64,000 nucleotides of DNA from positions 1-64,000 of the forward strand of contig NZ_CALIZG010000018.1 in the NCBI RefSeq assembly GCF_938028775.1, written 5' to 3'. The position numbers and the translations under genes are program-made. This DNA is from Mogibacterium diversum_A. Lineage in GTDB: Bacteria; Bacillota; Clostridia; Peptostreptococcales; Anaerovoracaceae. The notes beneath the pieces were generated by a model that made no database searches, was not told the origin of the DNA, and was given only the letters and a program-made list of their open reading frames with translations. This document shows positions 1-7,964 of the stretch, one piece after another. Each line of letters starts with the position of its first letter. Position 1 is the first letter of the stretch.

Positions 1-2
1 AT

Positions 3-44
3 CGAGTAATCATAGATTACGAGGGAATACCACCAGATAACTAA
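3..44 (+). CDS. 3' end of an unidentified gene (partial)
   Basis: The reading frame open from the window edge encodes a short tail (RVIIDYEGIPPDN) and stops at TAA. A strong intrinsic terminator follows three bases later, which is why this frame is preferred. Too little is present to assign a function. Confidence 0.4.
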   Translation, partial: RVIIDYEGIPPDN

Positions 45-46
45 TG

Positions 47-72
47 ACAGGGGCGCATGCGCCCCTGTTTTT
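47..72 (+). terminator. Intrinsic terminator
   Basis: A GC-rich palindrome (ACAGGGGCGC paired with GCGCCCCTGT) is followed by a run of T. It ends the transcript of the gene that enters from the left edge. Confidence 0.85.
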
Positions 73-187
73 ATGTGTTCAAATACATATAACATGTGGT
101 ATTCTATTATATAAACGATTTATAGTAATAAAATGATATGGGAGAATTTGAACCTTCAATATAGATCGAGCTAAGGAGAACTTTAAA

Positions 188-1279
188 ATGCATAGTGGAC
201 CGATGAAAAGATCGCCGATGAAAAGATTTTTTAAGGCCATTTTTATAATCGTATTGATTGTAGCTATTGCCTTTGCAGGACTTATAGCATTTATATCTTT
301 AACTGAATATAAGCCTGATAAGGTTGAAGGAGTAAGAATTTATGGGGATTCGTCTAAAGGAGTAAAAAAAGGCGATTCAATAAAGGTGATGTCTTGGAAT
401 ATAGGATATGGAGCACTAGGTGACAATGCAGACTTCTTTATGGACGGAGGCAATCATGTTTTAACTTCTAGTAAAAATCGCGTTAAGAAAAATATTAAAT
501 CAATTTCTGGCGAGATACGTAAACAATCTCCGGATATAACCATGATTCAGGAAGTGGATAAGGATTCAAGACGTTCATATCACATCAATCAAGTTGAAAA
601 GCTTGGGAAAGCCATGGAAGGAAGCGAATACTCCTATGCTAGGAATTATAAAGCGGCTTTTGTGCCATACCCGATACCGCCTCTTGGCAAAATGGATAGC
701 GGCATAATGACTATTTCAAGATTTAAAGATAATTCTGCAAAGCGTGTGAGTCTGCCTGTTTCGTTTACTTGGCCAGTAAGAACGGTAAACCTCAAGCGCT
801 GCCTACTCATATCCAGAACTAAGGTCAAGGGAACCGGCAAGGAACTTGTATATATTAATCTGCATTTAGAAGCATATGACAAAGGCGCAGGCAAAAAGGC
901 GCAGACTAGAGCGTTGAACAGGGTACTTAAGCAGGAAGCTGCGAAAGGCAATTACGTAATCGCTGCGGGTGATTTCAATCAGACGTTTAATAATGTGGAT
1001 GTAAACGAATATAAAGTAAAAAAAGGATTATGGAAACCAGGTATAATAGATATTAGTGAGTATGATTCCTCGTTAAACTTCGTTATGGATAGTACCACGC
1101 CTACATGCAGATCCTTGGATAGACCGCTAAAAGGTGCTAACAAATCAAAGTTCCAGTACTATGTAATTGACGGAATGATTTATTCTTCTAACATAGAGAT
1201 GATTTATTGCAAAACGGCGGATCTTGGTTTTAAAAATAGCGATCATAATCCAGTAGTTGCCGAGATAAAGCTAAAATAA
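188..1279 (+). CDS. Secreted or membrane-anchored endonuclease/exonuclease/phosphatase family protein
   Basis: This 363-residue protein has a basic N-terminus and one hydrophobic segment at about residues 15-38, so it is probably anchored outside the membrane. The rest fits the endonuclease/exonuclease/phosphatase (DNase I-like) fold: VMSWNIGYG (about 68-76), the metal-binding Glu in IQEVD (about 119-123), NLHLEA (about 225-230), AAGDFNQ (about 260-266), and the terminal SDHNPV His motif (about 352-357). All expected catalytic elements are visible. Family members hydrolyse phosphodiesters in nucleic acids, inositol lipids or sphingomyelin, and the substrate cannot be told here. AAGGAG lies about nine bases before the ATG. 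It is 11 bases from the next gene, so the two are probably co-transcribed. Confidence 0.85.
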   Translation: MHSGPMKRSPMKRFFKAIFIIVLIVAIAFAGLIAFISLTEYKPDKVEGVRIYGDSSKGVKKGDSIKVMSWNIGYGALGDNADFFMDGGNHVLTSSKNRVKKNIKSISGEIRKQSPDITMIQEVDKDSRRSYHINQVEKLGKAMEGSEYSYARNYKAAFVPYPIPPLGKMDSGIMTISRFKDNSAKRVSLPVSFTWPVRTVNLKRCLLISRTKVKGTGKELVYINLHLEAYDKGAGKKAQTRALNRVLKQEAAKGNYVIAAGDFNQTFNNVDVNEYKVKKGLWKPGIIDISEYDSSLNFVMDSTTPTCRSLDRPLKGANKSKFQYYVIDGMIYSSNIEMIYCKTADLGFKNSDHNPVVAEIKLK

Positions 1280-1290
1280 AGGAGGACACA

Positions 1291-2277
1291 ATGTTACTAC
1301 TTAATGAACAAGACATAAGAAAAGTTTTCGACATGAACGATGCTATAGATTCAAATATCGAGGCATATAAGATTTTTTCTAGTGGGAACGCAGTTGTACC
1401 GCTTCGTCAAGTTATCGCTGCTGATGAAGGAAGAGGCAACTTTGCGTTTATGCCAGCTTATAGCTCAAAGCTTGGAGCGGCGGGCATTAAAATCGTAAAC
1501 ATATTTCCGGGTAATAGAGAGCGTGGTGAATCAACAACTATTGGGCAGGTGCTACTCATGGATGACAAGAATGGGGAAGTATTAGCTCTGATGGATGGTA
1601 GCTTTATCACTAAGTTCCGCACAGGAGCAGCGTCGGGTGCAGCTTTTAAACTATTTGCAAGAAACGATGCAAAGATTGGCTGTCTTATTGGAACTGGTGG
1701 CCAGGCGGACTGCCAGCTTGAAGCTATGCTGGCGGCATGTAATCTAGATGAGGTTAGAATTGTAGCTAGAGACTTTGCCAAGACGGAGAAGTTCGCTGAA
1801 GAGATGTCTGAGAGATTCAAAGACAGCAGCGCTAAGCTGATTGCATACGATGATGCAAACGAAGCTGTAGATGGTGCCGATGTTATAGTAGTAGTGACTG
1901 TTTCTACGGAGCCAGTATTCGATGCTAATAGAGTAAAGAAGGGGGCTGTGGTGAGCGGCGTGGGGTCGTATACAGCTGAAATGAATGAGATTGATCCAAA
2001 GCTTTTTAAGCTAGCGGATAAGATATACTTCGACTCTAAGGATGCTTGTATTGCTGAGTCAGCAGATATCCAAATCCCTCTTAGGGAAGGATTAGTTTCA
2101 TTAGAGGGACTTACGGGAGATATAGGAGAGTATGCGCTAGGGGAGATAAGCGGCAGAGAGGCTGACGATGAGATTATTATATTTAAGAATGTAGGGCTTG
2201 GAATACTTGATCTTGTAATCGCAAAGCTAATCTATGAAAAAGCAAAAAATAGAAAAATTGGCTACCAGTGGGGATAA
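1291..2277 (+). CDS. Ornithine cyclodeaminase / alanine dehydrogenase family protein
   Basis: The 328-residue product belongs to the ornithine cyclodeaminase/mu-crystallin family, whose members use NAD(P) to deaminate or reduce amino and imino acids. Family features seen are the N-terminal dimerisation part with LNEQDI, the substrate-side Lys in AAGIKIVN (about residue 67), FRTGAASGAA (about 109-119), a Rossmann turn GTGGQA (about 130-135) and VVTVSTEP (about 201-208). Length is normal for the family. An AAGGAGG site precedes the ATG, and the gene follows the nuclease-like gene closely. Whether the enzyme is a cyclodeaminase, alanine dehydrogenase or ketimine reductase cannot be decided from sequence alone. 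Confidence 0.88.
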   Translation: MLLLNEQDIRKVFDMNDAIDSNIEAYKIFSSGNAVVPLRQVIAADEGRGNFAFMPAYSSKLGAAGIKIVNIFPGNRERGESTTIGQVLLMDDKNGEVLALMDGSFITKFRTGAASGAAFKLFARNDAKIGCLIGTGGQADCQLEAMLAACNLDEVRIVARDFAKTEKFAEEMSERFKDSSAKLIAYDDANEAVDGADVIVVVTVSTEPVFDANRVKKGAVVSGVGSYTAEMNEIDPKLFKLADKIYFDSKDACIAESADIQIPLREGLVSLEGLTGDIGEYALGEISGREADDEIIIFKNVGLGILDLVIAKLIYEKAKNRKIGYQWG

Positions 2278-2355
2278 TTTATAAATAAAATAGTAAATAT
2301 TACAATAACAAAGCGGTGGTACACATTAAGTTTGTGAAAATGTACAAATGAATTG

Positions 2356-2384
2356 TTGACAATTGAAATGCAGTCTACTATAAT
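2356..2384 (+). promoter_or_regulatory. Consensus sigma-A promoter of the ECF transporter operon
   Basis: TTGACA at 2356-2361 and TATAAT at 2379-2384 are separated by 17 bases, a perfect match to the vegetative consensus. Transcription would begin near 2391, about 200 bases before ecfA1. Confidence 0.85.
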
Positions 2385-2390
2385 CATCTT

Positions 2391-2488
2391 GTCAATAAGT
2401 GAAAAGGGTTGAAATACAGATTTTAAGTATCAGGAATAGGGGAGTTCTTGATACATCTGAAAACGTTCGTTGTAGCCATTGCGAACAA
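2391..2488 (+). ncRNA. Structured 5' leader, possible unassigned cis-regulatory RNA
   Basis: Between a consensus promoter and an intrinsic terminator lies about 100 bases of leader. It holds a 10-bp hairpin (GTATCAGGAA 2427-2436 with TTCTTGATAC 2445-2454, loop TAGGGGAG) and a second stem (GTTCG 2466-2470 with CGAAC 2483-2487). This is the layout of a terminating riboswitch or attenuator controlling the transporter. I do not recognise the class, and it is not a TPP, cobalamin or THF element by eye. Confidence 0.45.
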
Positions 2489-2518
2489 AGCCGAAGGCGT
2501 AGCCTTCGGCTTATTTAT
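2489..2518 (+). terminator. Intrinsic terminator or attenuator before ecfA1
   Basis: AAGCCGAAGGC and GCCTTCGGCTT form an 11-bp stem with a three-base loop, followed by a T-rich stretch. It sits between the promoter at 2356 and ecfA1, so it must be read through for the operon to be expressed from that promoter. Confidence 0.8.
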
Positions 2519-2587
2519 TTGCTGACAATTTGCTCATTTCGTTGCCATACTTTTGGCACTAATATATAATTAAACCTTGGAGGCATT

Positions 2588-3424
2588 ATGGCTAATTTTA
2601 TTGAAGTAAAAGACTTAGTATATATATATTCTAAGGAGCAGGGCGATGATAATCTATGCCCTGCAATTGATCATGTTTCTATTGAAATTAAGCGCGGTGA
2701 ATACATCGCTATAGCTGGATCTAATGGTTCCGGAAAATCCACATTTGCAAGATGCCTTAATGGGCTTCTACTACCGACTGAAGGCGAGATCCTTGTCGAT
2801 GGGATGGATACTAATGATGATGATCTAATTTGGGACATTAGAAAGAAAATAGGAATGGTGTTTCAGAATCCTGATAATCAGATTGTATCATCCATGGTTG
2901 AAGATGAAGTGGCATTCGGTCCTGAAAACATAGGGATCGAGAATCCAGAGCTACGAAAAAGAGTAGATAATGCACTGAAATCAGTGGGCATGTACGAATA
3001 CCGAAATCGTGAAGCTCATAAACTCTCTGGAGGACAGAAACAGCGAATTGCAATTGCTGGAGCTGTAGCTATGAGGCCAGATTGTATAGTTTTCGATGAG
3101 CCTACTGCAATGCTCGATCCCAAAGGGCGAAATCAGGTTATGAAGGTAATCAGAGAACTGAATGACCAGGGGATTACGATTATATTAATTACGCATTTTA
3201 TGGAAGAGGTAGCAGAAGCAGATCGAGTGCTAGTCATGAAGTCTGGAAAGCTACTCGCTGACAGTGTGCCGGAAGATGTATTTGCCGATACGAACCTAAT
3301 TGAGTCGGCAGGACTCGAGATTCCAGCTGCTGTCTTACTGAGAAATAAACTCATTGAGAATGGAATTAGTCTGTCGCATGAGGTTATAAATAAGGACGAT
3401 TTGGTGGACGCTTTATGTCGATAA
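2588..3424 (+). CDS. ecfA1: Energy-coupling factor transporter ATPase EcfA1
   Basis: This 278-residue ABC ATPase has Walker A GSNGSGKS (about 44-51), the Q-loop QNPDNQ typical of ECF ATPases (about 92-97), signature LSGGQ (about 143-147) and Walker B VFDEPT (about 164-169). With EcfA2 and EcfT it forms the cytoplasmic energy module shared by several vitamin- or metal-binding S components. Gene order ecfA1-ecfA2-ecfT is the usual Firmicutes arrangement. The reading frame overlaps ecfA2 by 10 bases, so the two are translationally coupled. A GGAGG lies just before the ATG. No S component is adjacent, so the transported substrate is not shown by context. Confidence 0.95.
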   Translation: MANFIEVKDLVYIYSKEQGDDNLCPAIDHVSIEIKRGEYIAIAGSNGSGKSTFARCLNGLLLPTEGEILVDGMDTNDDDLIWDIRKKIGMVFQNPDNQIVSSMVEDEVAFGPENIGIENPELRKRVDNALKSVGMYEYRNREAHKLSGGQKQRIAIAGAVAMRPDCIVFDEPTAMLDPKGRNQVMKVIRELNDQGITIILITHFMEEVAEADRVLVMKSGKLLADSVPEDVFADTNLIESAGLEIPAAVLLRNKLIENGISLSHEVINKDDLVDALCR

Positions 3425-4275
3425 TTGCAAGACATCTAACACATATATATTCAAAAGGACTCCCAGGGGAGACAGTAGCGCTGGATGATGTTTCGTTTGA
3501 AATTGCCAGTGGAGAATGCATAGGCATAATTGGACATACCGGGTCTGGAAAGTCGACGCTCCTTCAGCATATGAACGGATTGCTGAAGCCTCATTCGGGG
3601 GAAATAATTGTCTCTGACATGAATATCGGAGACGGTTCAGTCAAGAAGGTTGATATAAGCAAAAATGTAGGGCTTGTATTTCAGTATCCTGAGTATCAGC
3701 TCTTTGAGGAAACAGTTGCAAAAGACGTGGCTTTTGGACCGAGAAACCTCGGCGTGCCCGAAGATGAGATTCCTGGCATAGTAAGGGAGTCTATCGAATT
3801 GCTCGGACTCGACTACGATGCTGTGGCTGAGAAATCACCATTTGAGTTATCCGGTGGGCAGAAACGTAGAGTTGCCATCGCTGGTGTACTAGCGATGAAG
3901 CCAAAGGTTCTTATACTAGATGAACCAACGGCTGGGCTCGACCCCGCATCCAAGCATGATATGCTTGAAGTGATTAAGAGGCTTAGACAGGAAAGAAACT
4001 TAATTGTGGTATTCGTCTCACATAACATGAAAGATATAGCCGAACTATCTGACCGTATCATCGTTATGAATGGCGGAAAACTGGTGATGAACGGGAGCCC
4101 TAATGAAGTATTTGCAAGGGCTAGTGAATTAAAGAGCATGGGGCTTAGTGTACCGCCTGTGACAGAGATTCTATACGAAGTGTCGGAGAAGCTAGGGCTT
4201 GAGTTTAAGCCTATTTTTGAAGAGAGAGAAGCTGCTAAGTACATCGCGGAGCAGTTAAAGGAGAGGCAAAGGTAG
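3415..4275 (+). CDS. ecfA2: Energy-coupling factor transporter ATPase EcfA2
   Basis: The 286-residue product is the second ATPase of the ECF module. Visible motifs are GHTGSGKST (about 41-49), QYPEYQLFE (about 92-100, the Q-helix contact to EcfT), LSGGQKRR (about 143-150) and LDEPTAGLDP (about 167-176). The extended C-terminal region after residue 230 is typical of EcfA2. It begins inside the end of ecfA1 and ends one base before ecfT, so all three should be made from one transcript. Confidence 0.95.
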   Translation: MSIIARHLTHIYSKGLPGETVALDDVSFEIASGECIGIIGHTGSGKSTLLQHMNGLLKPHSGEIIVSDMNIGDGSVKKVDISKNVGLVFQYPEYQLFEETVAKDVAFGPRNLGVPEDEIPGIVRESIELLGLDYDAVAEKSPFELSGGQKRRVAIAGVLAMKPKVLILDEPTAGLDPASKHDMLEVIKRLRQERNLIVVFVSHNMKDIAELSDRIIVMNGGKLVMNGSPNEVFARASELKSMGLSVPPVTEILYEVSEKLGLEFKPIFEEREAAKYIAEQLKERQR

Positions 4276-4276
4276 T

Positions 4277-5080
4277 ATGATTAAAGACATAACGCTTGGT
4301 CAGTATTATCCGGTGGAATCTCCGATTCATAGGCTGGAGGCGCGCACTAAGGTGCTCGGTGTATTTGCGTATCTCGTGGGCCTTTTTCTGGTAAATAAGC
4401 TTTGGGGATTTGCAGTTGCGGCGGTTGCAGTTGGAATAGTAATTAAGCTGTCGCGTGTTCCGTTCTCGTACATGGTGCGAGGGCTTAAGGCGATAGTGTT
4501 AATCATTGCATTCACTATGATTCTTAACATATTTATGATGGATGGAACCATACTTTGGCAGTGGAAATTCCTGAGGATTACCTATGAGGGACTATATAGG
4601 GCTGCATTTATGGGCATAAGACTAGTGCTGCTGATTATAGGCACTTCGCTTCTGACATTTTGCACAAAACCGACTGAATTAACAGATGGCATTGAGAAGC
4701 TCCTCAGTCCGTTCTCTAGACTTGGTCTTCCTGCACATGAGATCGCACTGATGATGACAATTGCGCTCAGATTCATCCCTGTATTAATGGACGAGGCGGA
4801 TAAAATCATGAAGGCGCAGCAATCGAGAGGTGCGGACTTCGAATCTGGGAACATTATCCAGAGGGCTAAGAGTATGATTCCGATAATAGTGCCACTTTTC
4901 GTGAGTTCGTTTAGGATTGCGGGAGACCTTGCGCTAGCTATGGAGGCAAGGTGTTACCGAGGTGGTAACGGTAGGACGAAACTTAATGAGACTAGATTTG
5001 AGAAACGTGATGTAGTGGCGGCACTGATGCTGATAATATTCCTCGGGGTGCTTGTTGCCAGCAGGTTTTTAACCATATAA
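4277..5080 (+). CDS. ecfT: Energy-coupling factor transporter transmembrane protein EcfT
   Basis: This 267-residue membrane protein carries several hydrophobic segments between about residues 25 and 120 and one at the C-terminus. It has the EcfT coupling motif ARG-like element QQSRGADF (about 182-189) and a second site near AMEARCYRGG (about 221-230). EcfT is the scaffold linking the ATPases to the substrate-binding S component in the membrane. It is the last gene of the ecfA1-ecfA2-ecfT unit, and trmB follows 22 bases later on the same strand. Confidence 0.93.
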   Translation: MIKDITLGQYYPVESPIHRLEARTKVLGVFAYLVGLFLVNKLWGFAVAAVAVGIVIKLSRVPFSYMVRGLKAIVLIIAFTMILNIFMMDGTILWQWKFLRITYEGLYRAAFMGIRLVLLIIGTSLLTFCTKPTELTDGIEKLLSPFSRLGLPAHEIALMMTIALRFIPVLMDEADKIMKAQQSRGADFESGNIIQRAKSMIPIIVPLFVSSFRIAGDLALAMEARCYRGGNGRTKLNETRFEKRDVVAALMLIIFLGVLVASRFLTI

Positions 5081-5102
5081 TCTATATAAAACAGGAGAAT
5101 AT

Positions 5103-6989
5103 ATGAGACAGAGAAAAGTGAAAAATCTGGAAGAGAAATACGCCAGATTCGAAGATATATTGGTATATAATCCAGCAGAGATACGCGGAAAATGGGCAGA
5201 GCGCGCTGGTGATAGCAAAGGGATTTATATGGAAGTGGGATGTGGTAAAGGTAGATTTATCTCTAAGCTTGCTTCCCGTGAACCAAATAATTTCTTCATC
5301 GCTGTAGAAGGTCATAAGAGCGTGCTACTCCGCGCAATGGAAAAAGTGCATGAGCTTGGACTGACTAATGTCGTGTTCATTCCAGAGTTTATCGAGAACC
5401 TGCACGAATGGTTTATCGATAGCGAACTTGACGGAATTTATCTTAATTTCAGTGATCCACTACCAAAGAACTACTCCGCCAAGAAGAGGTTAACTTACCG
5501 TGGCAAGCTCAGGCAGTATTTCGATGTGCTCAAGGAAGATGGGGTCGTTAGGTTCAAGACCGACAACACCGATTTATTCAACTACTCGATAAATGAAGTA
5601 ATTGCATCGAATTTAAGAATCCGAGAGTTCACTAGGGACTTGCATGCTTCGCCTTATAATGAGGACAATATCATGACTGAGTATGAGGAGAAGTTTAGCG
5701 ATAAGGGGTTCAATATAAAGATGATGGAGATTGGACGTATACGAAGGAAAGGGGAAAAGATGGGTTTAGCAGCACTAAATGGCAGAGAGATTCCGAAGCA
5801 AGATAAGGTATTCGGAATTAGTGGCAGAGCGAAAGCAGCTATAAAGGAGAAAGGACACGAAAATGTTGCGAATGCAACAATTGGAGCTTTGTTAGATGAT
5901 GATGGGGGGTTAATAGTGCTATCTTCTGTAGATGAGGCGGTGAAGAGCCTTGAACCATCACAGTACGCTGAATATGCTCCAATTGCAGGAACTCCAGGGT
6001 TTAAGGAGGCGGCAATACAGGCAGCACTCGGTGGTTATGAAACATCTAGACATATAGGGATAGTTTCAACGCCAGGAGGTACAGGCTCGCTTAGAAATGC
6101 CATTGCGAATTATTCTTGTCCAGGAGATAAGATTTTGACTCACAACTGGTGCTGGCCGAACTACAAGAATATTGCGGCAGAGCAGGGACGTGGTTTTGAG
6201 ACTTTTGAAATGTTCGATGAGGATGGTAAATTTAATCTAGCTGATTTCGAATATAAGGTGAACAAGCTGCTGCGTATACAGGATAGATTAGTTCTGATTC
6301 TCAATACTCCTGCGAATAACCCTACGGGATATTCGCTTTCTCTTGAAGAATGGAAGAGTGTAATTGAGATTCTTAACAAGGTGCCAGATGACAAAGTAGT
6401 GGCATTAGTTGTAGACATAGCATATATCGATTTTGCTGGGGATGAGAAGAAGGTTAGAGAGTTTATTCCAGAGCTTGAAAAGCTTAAAAGTAACGTGCTA
6501 CCACTACTTGCATACAGCACTTCAAAGACGTTCACCTTCTACGGATTTAGGTGTGCGGCACTGATTTGTCTAGCTGACAGTGAAGAAATCGCTGATGAGT
6601 TCGTAAAGGTATGCTCGTATTCAAGCAGATCCACCTGGTCAAACTCACCTCGTGGACCACAGGAAGTAATCGCAAAGATTTACAGTGATAAAGAACTTCT
6701 GGCGAAGGTAGACGAAGAACGCAAGGAATTCCGTGATATGCTGCTGGCGCGCGGAAGAGCTTTTGAAGAGGAAGCTAAGAAAGTTAATCTCAAAATAGTA
6801 CCGTTTAGAGCAGGCTTTTTCGTATCTATTCCATGCGAAAATCCAGATGCATTAAGTGCAAAGCTTGAGGAGAGTGATGTGTACTGCGTACCGATGGATA
6901 AGGGTGTGAGAGTGTCGATTGCATCCATATCTGAGGCTAAGTGCAGAAAGCTACCTGAAATTATTAAGCATGCACTTGAGAGCTTATAG
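5103..6989 (+). CDS. trmB: Fusion of tRNA (m7G46) methyltransferase TrmB with a class I/II aminotransferase
   Basis: Residues 1 to about 215 match TrmB, which methylates G46 of tRNA with S-adenosylmethionine: MEVGCGKGRF (about 40-49), NFSDPLPK (about 116-123) and FKTDNTDLF (about 152-160). The usual SDPWPK motif is SDPLPK here. Residues 220-628 are a complete PLP aminotransferase with GGTGS (about 325-329), NTPANNPTGY (about 400-409) and the PLP Lys in YSTSKTF (about 473-479). No stop separates the halves. An internal ATG at 5760 (residue 220) has its own AAGGAAAGGGG ribosome site, so a free aminotransferase may also be made. A one-base shift in the A/G-rich run before it would give TrmB a stop at 5767-5769 overlapping that ATG. 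The fusion could therefore be real, or an indel or sequencing error. Role of the aminotransferase is unknown. Confidence 0.8.
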   Translation: MRQRKVKNLEEKYARFEDILVYNPAEIRGKWAERAGDSKGIYMEVGCGKGRFISKLASREPNNFFIAVEGHKSVLLRAMEKVHELGLTNVVFIPEFIENLHEWFIDSELDGIYLNFSDPLPKNYSAKKRLTYRGKLRQYFDVLKEDGVVRFKTDNTDLFNYSINEVIASNLRIREFTRDLHASPYNEDNIMTEYEEKFSDKGFNIKMMEIGRIRRKGEKMGLAALNGREIPKQDKVFGISGRAKAAIKEKGHENVANATIGALLDDDGGLIVLSSVDEAVKSLEPSQYAEYAPIAGTPGFKEAAIQAALGGYETSRHIGIVSTPGGTGSLRNAIANYSCPGDKILTHNWCWPNYKNIAAEQGRGFETFEMFDEDGKFNLADFEYKVNKLLRIQDRLVLILNTPANNPTGYSLSLEEWKSVIEILNKVPDDKVVALVVDIAYIDFAGDEKKVREFIPELEKLKSNVLPLLAYSTSKTFTFYGFRCAALICLADSEEIADEFVKVCSYSSRSTWSNSPRGPQEVIAKIYSDKELLAKVDEERKEFRDMLLARGRAFEEEAKKVNLKIVPFRAGFFVSIPCENPDALSAKLEESDVYCVPMDKGVRVSIASISEAKCRKLPEIIKHALESL

Positions 6990-7041
6990 CCTACAAAGTG
7001 AGGATTGTTAGTAAATAAAATAATATTCGGTTACCAATGTA

Positions 7042-7070
7042 TTGAAATGCATACACCGCTGATATATAAT
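7042..7070 (+). promoter_or_regulatory. Promoter of the thiamine operon
   Basis: TTGAAA at 7042-7047 and TATAAT at 7065-7070 are separated by 17 bases. They lie just upstream of the TPP riboswitch. Confidence 0.75.
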
Positions 7071-7096
7071 TATTAGGTAAACAAGAGAATATAACG

Positions 7097-7186
7097 AGCA
7101 AGGGGAGCGGTATCGCTGAGAGGTGATGTTGAAATACATTACGACTCTGAACCTGATTTGGATAATGCCAACGTAGGGAGAGTGCT
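7097..7186 (+). promoter_or_regulatory. TPP riboswitch (thi box)
   Basis: The conserved elements are present in order: GGGGAGC (7102-7108), GCTGAGA (7115-7121), CTGAACCTGATTTGG (7147-7161), ATAATGCCAACGTAGGGA (7162-7179). The closing P1 helix can form from AGCA (7097-7100) and TGCT (7183-7186). It is directly followed by an intrinsic terminator and then thiE, thiD and thiC. Thiamine pyrophosphate should therefore shut the operon off by termination. Confidence 0.95.
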
Positions 7187-7195
7187 GAATTACAT

Positions 7196-7230
7196 GTGTA
7201 ATACCCAAGCTAGGGTGTTACACATTTTTT
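7196..7230 (+). terminator. Riboswitch-controlled terminator
   Basis: GTGTAATACCC pairs completely with GGGTGTTACAC over 11 base pairs around the loop AAGCTA, followed by ATTTTTT. It is the expression platform of the TPP riboswitch. Confidence 0.9.
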
Positions 7231-7271
7231 ATTACACGAAATATCATAGCATTACATTAGGAGTTAAAACT

Positions 7272-7964
7272 ATGAAAAAAACGGTTAAACAAGGATTAAG
7301 TAAGTCGTCCTTGCACGAAAAGCTTAGACTATATGGAATACTCGGAGGTGAAACTCTGCAGGGTATCACATATAGAGATGCCGCTATGCAAGCGATTGAT
7401 GGCGGTATGACGTGTATGCAGGTTAGAGAAAAGCATTTAGATAAAGAACAGATACTAGATGTGATTTCGGAGATTAAGCCCATCTGTGACGAAGCAGGAG
7501 TTCCACTGATAATTAACGATGATCTGGAAATCTGCATAGCATCAGATGCAGATGGTGTCCATCTAGGACTGAGTGATGGGTCAATAGCTGAGGCAAGGAA
7601 ACTTCTTGGCGATGAAAAGATTATCGGTGCAACTGCACACAATCTTAAGGAAGCACTAGCTGCAGAAGCTGAAGGTGCGGATTACGTAGGGGTAGGGGCA
7701 GCTTTTGGCTCTAATTCAAAGGGTAATGCTATAAAACTTCCAAGTCTTGAAGTATACGATCAGATAACCAGTTCTGTAAAAATCCCTGTCATCGCAATCG
7801 GTGGCATCAATGTCAATAATATCGGTACACTAGCAGGTCGTCATCTTGCTGGAGTCGCAGCTATTTCGGCTCTGTTCGGGACGCAGGATGTCAAGAAAAG
7901 CGCAGAGGATTTAAGAAACATGGCTGATAAGCTGCAGCACGAAAAGGTGAGGTCGGGGATATGA
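7272..7964 (+). CDS. thiE: Thiamine-phosphate synthase
   Basis: The 230-residue product joins HMP-pyrophosphate and thiazole phosphate to give thiamine phosphate. Family motifs seen are MQVREK (about 49-54), IINDDLEIC (about 78-86), DGVHLG (about 92-97), GVGAAFGSNSKG (about 138-149) and IAIGGIN (about 172-178). The first 20 residues are a basic extension beyond the usual start. ATG 7272 is chosen because AGGAG precedes it, while the frame upstream of it runs through the riboswitch terminator. The stop overlaps thiD by four bases. Confidence 0.92.
   Translation: MKKTVKQGLSKSSLHEKLRLYGILGGETLQGITYRDAAMQAIDGGMTCMQVREKHLDKEQILDVISEIKPICDEAGVPLIINDDLEICIASDADGVHLGLSDGSIAEARKLLGDEKIIGATAHNLKEALAAEAEGADYVGVGAAFGSNSKGNAIKLPSLEVYDQITSSVKIPVIAIGGINVNNIGTLAGRHLAGVAAISALFGTQDVKKSAEDLRNMADKLQHEKVRSGI

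Noticed and set aside
7158..7271. Longer ThiE starting within the riboswitch
   Set aside because: The extra codons come from the TPP aptamer and its terminator; ATG 7272 has a ribosome site.
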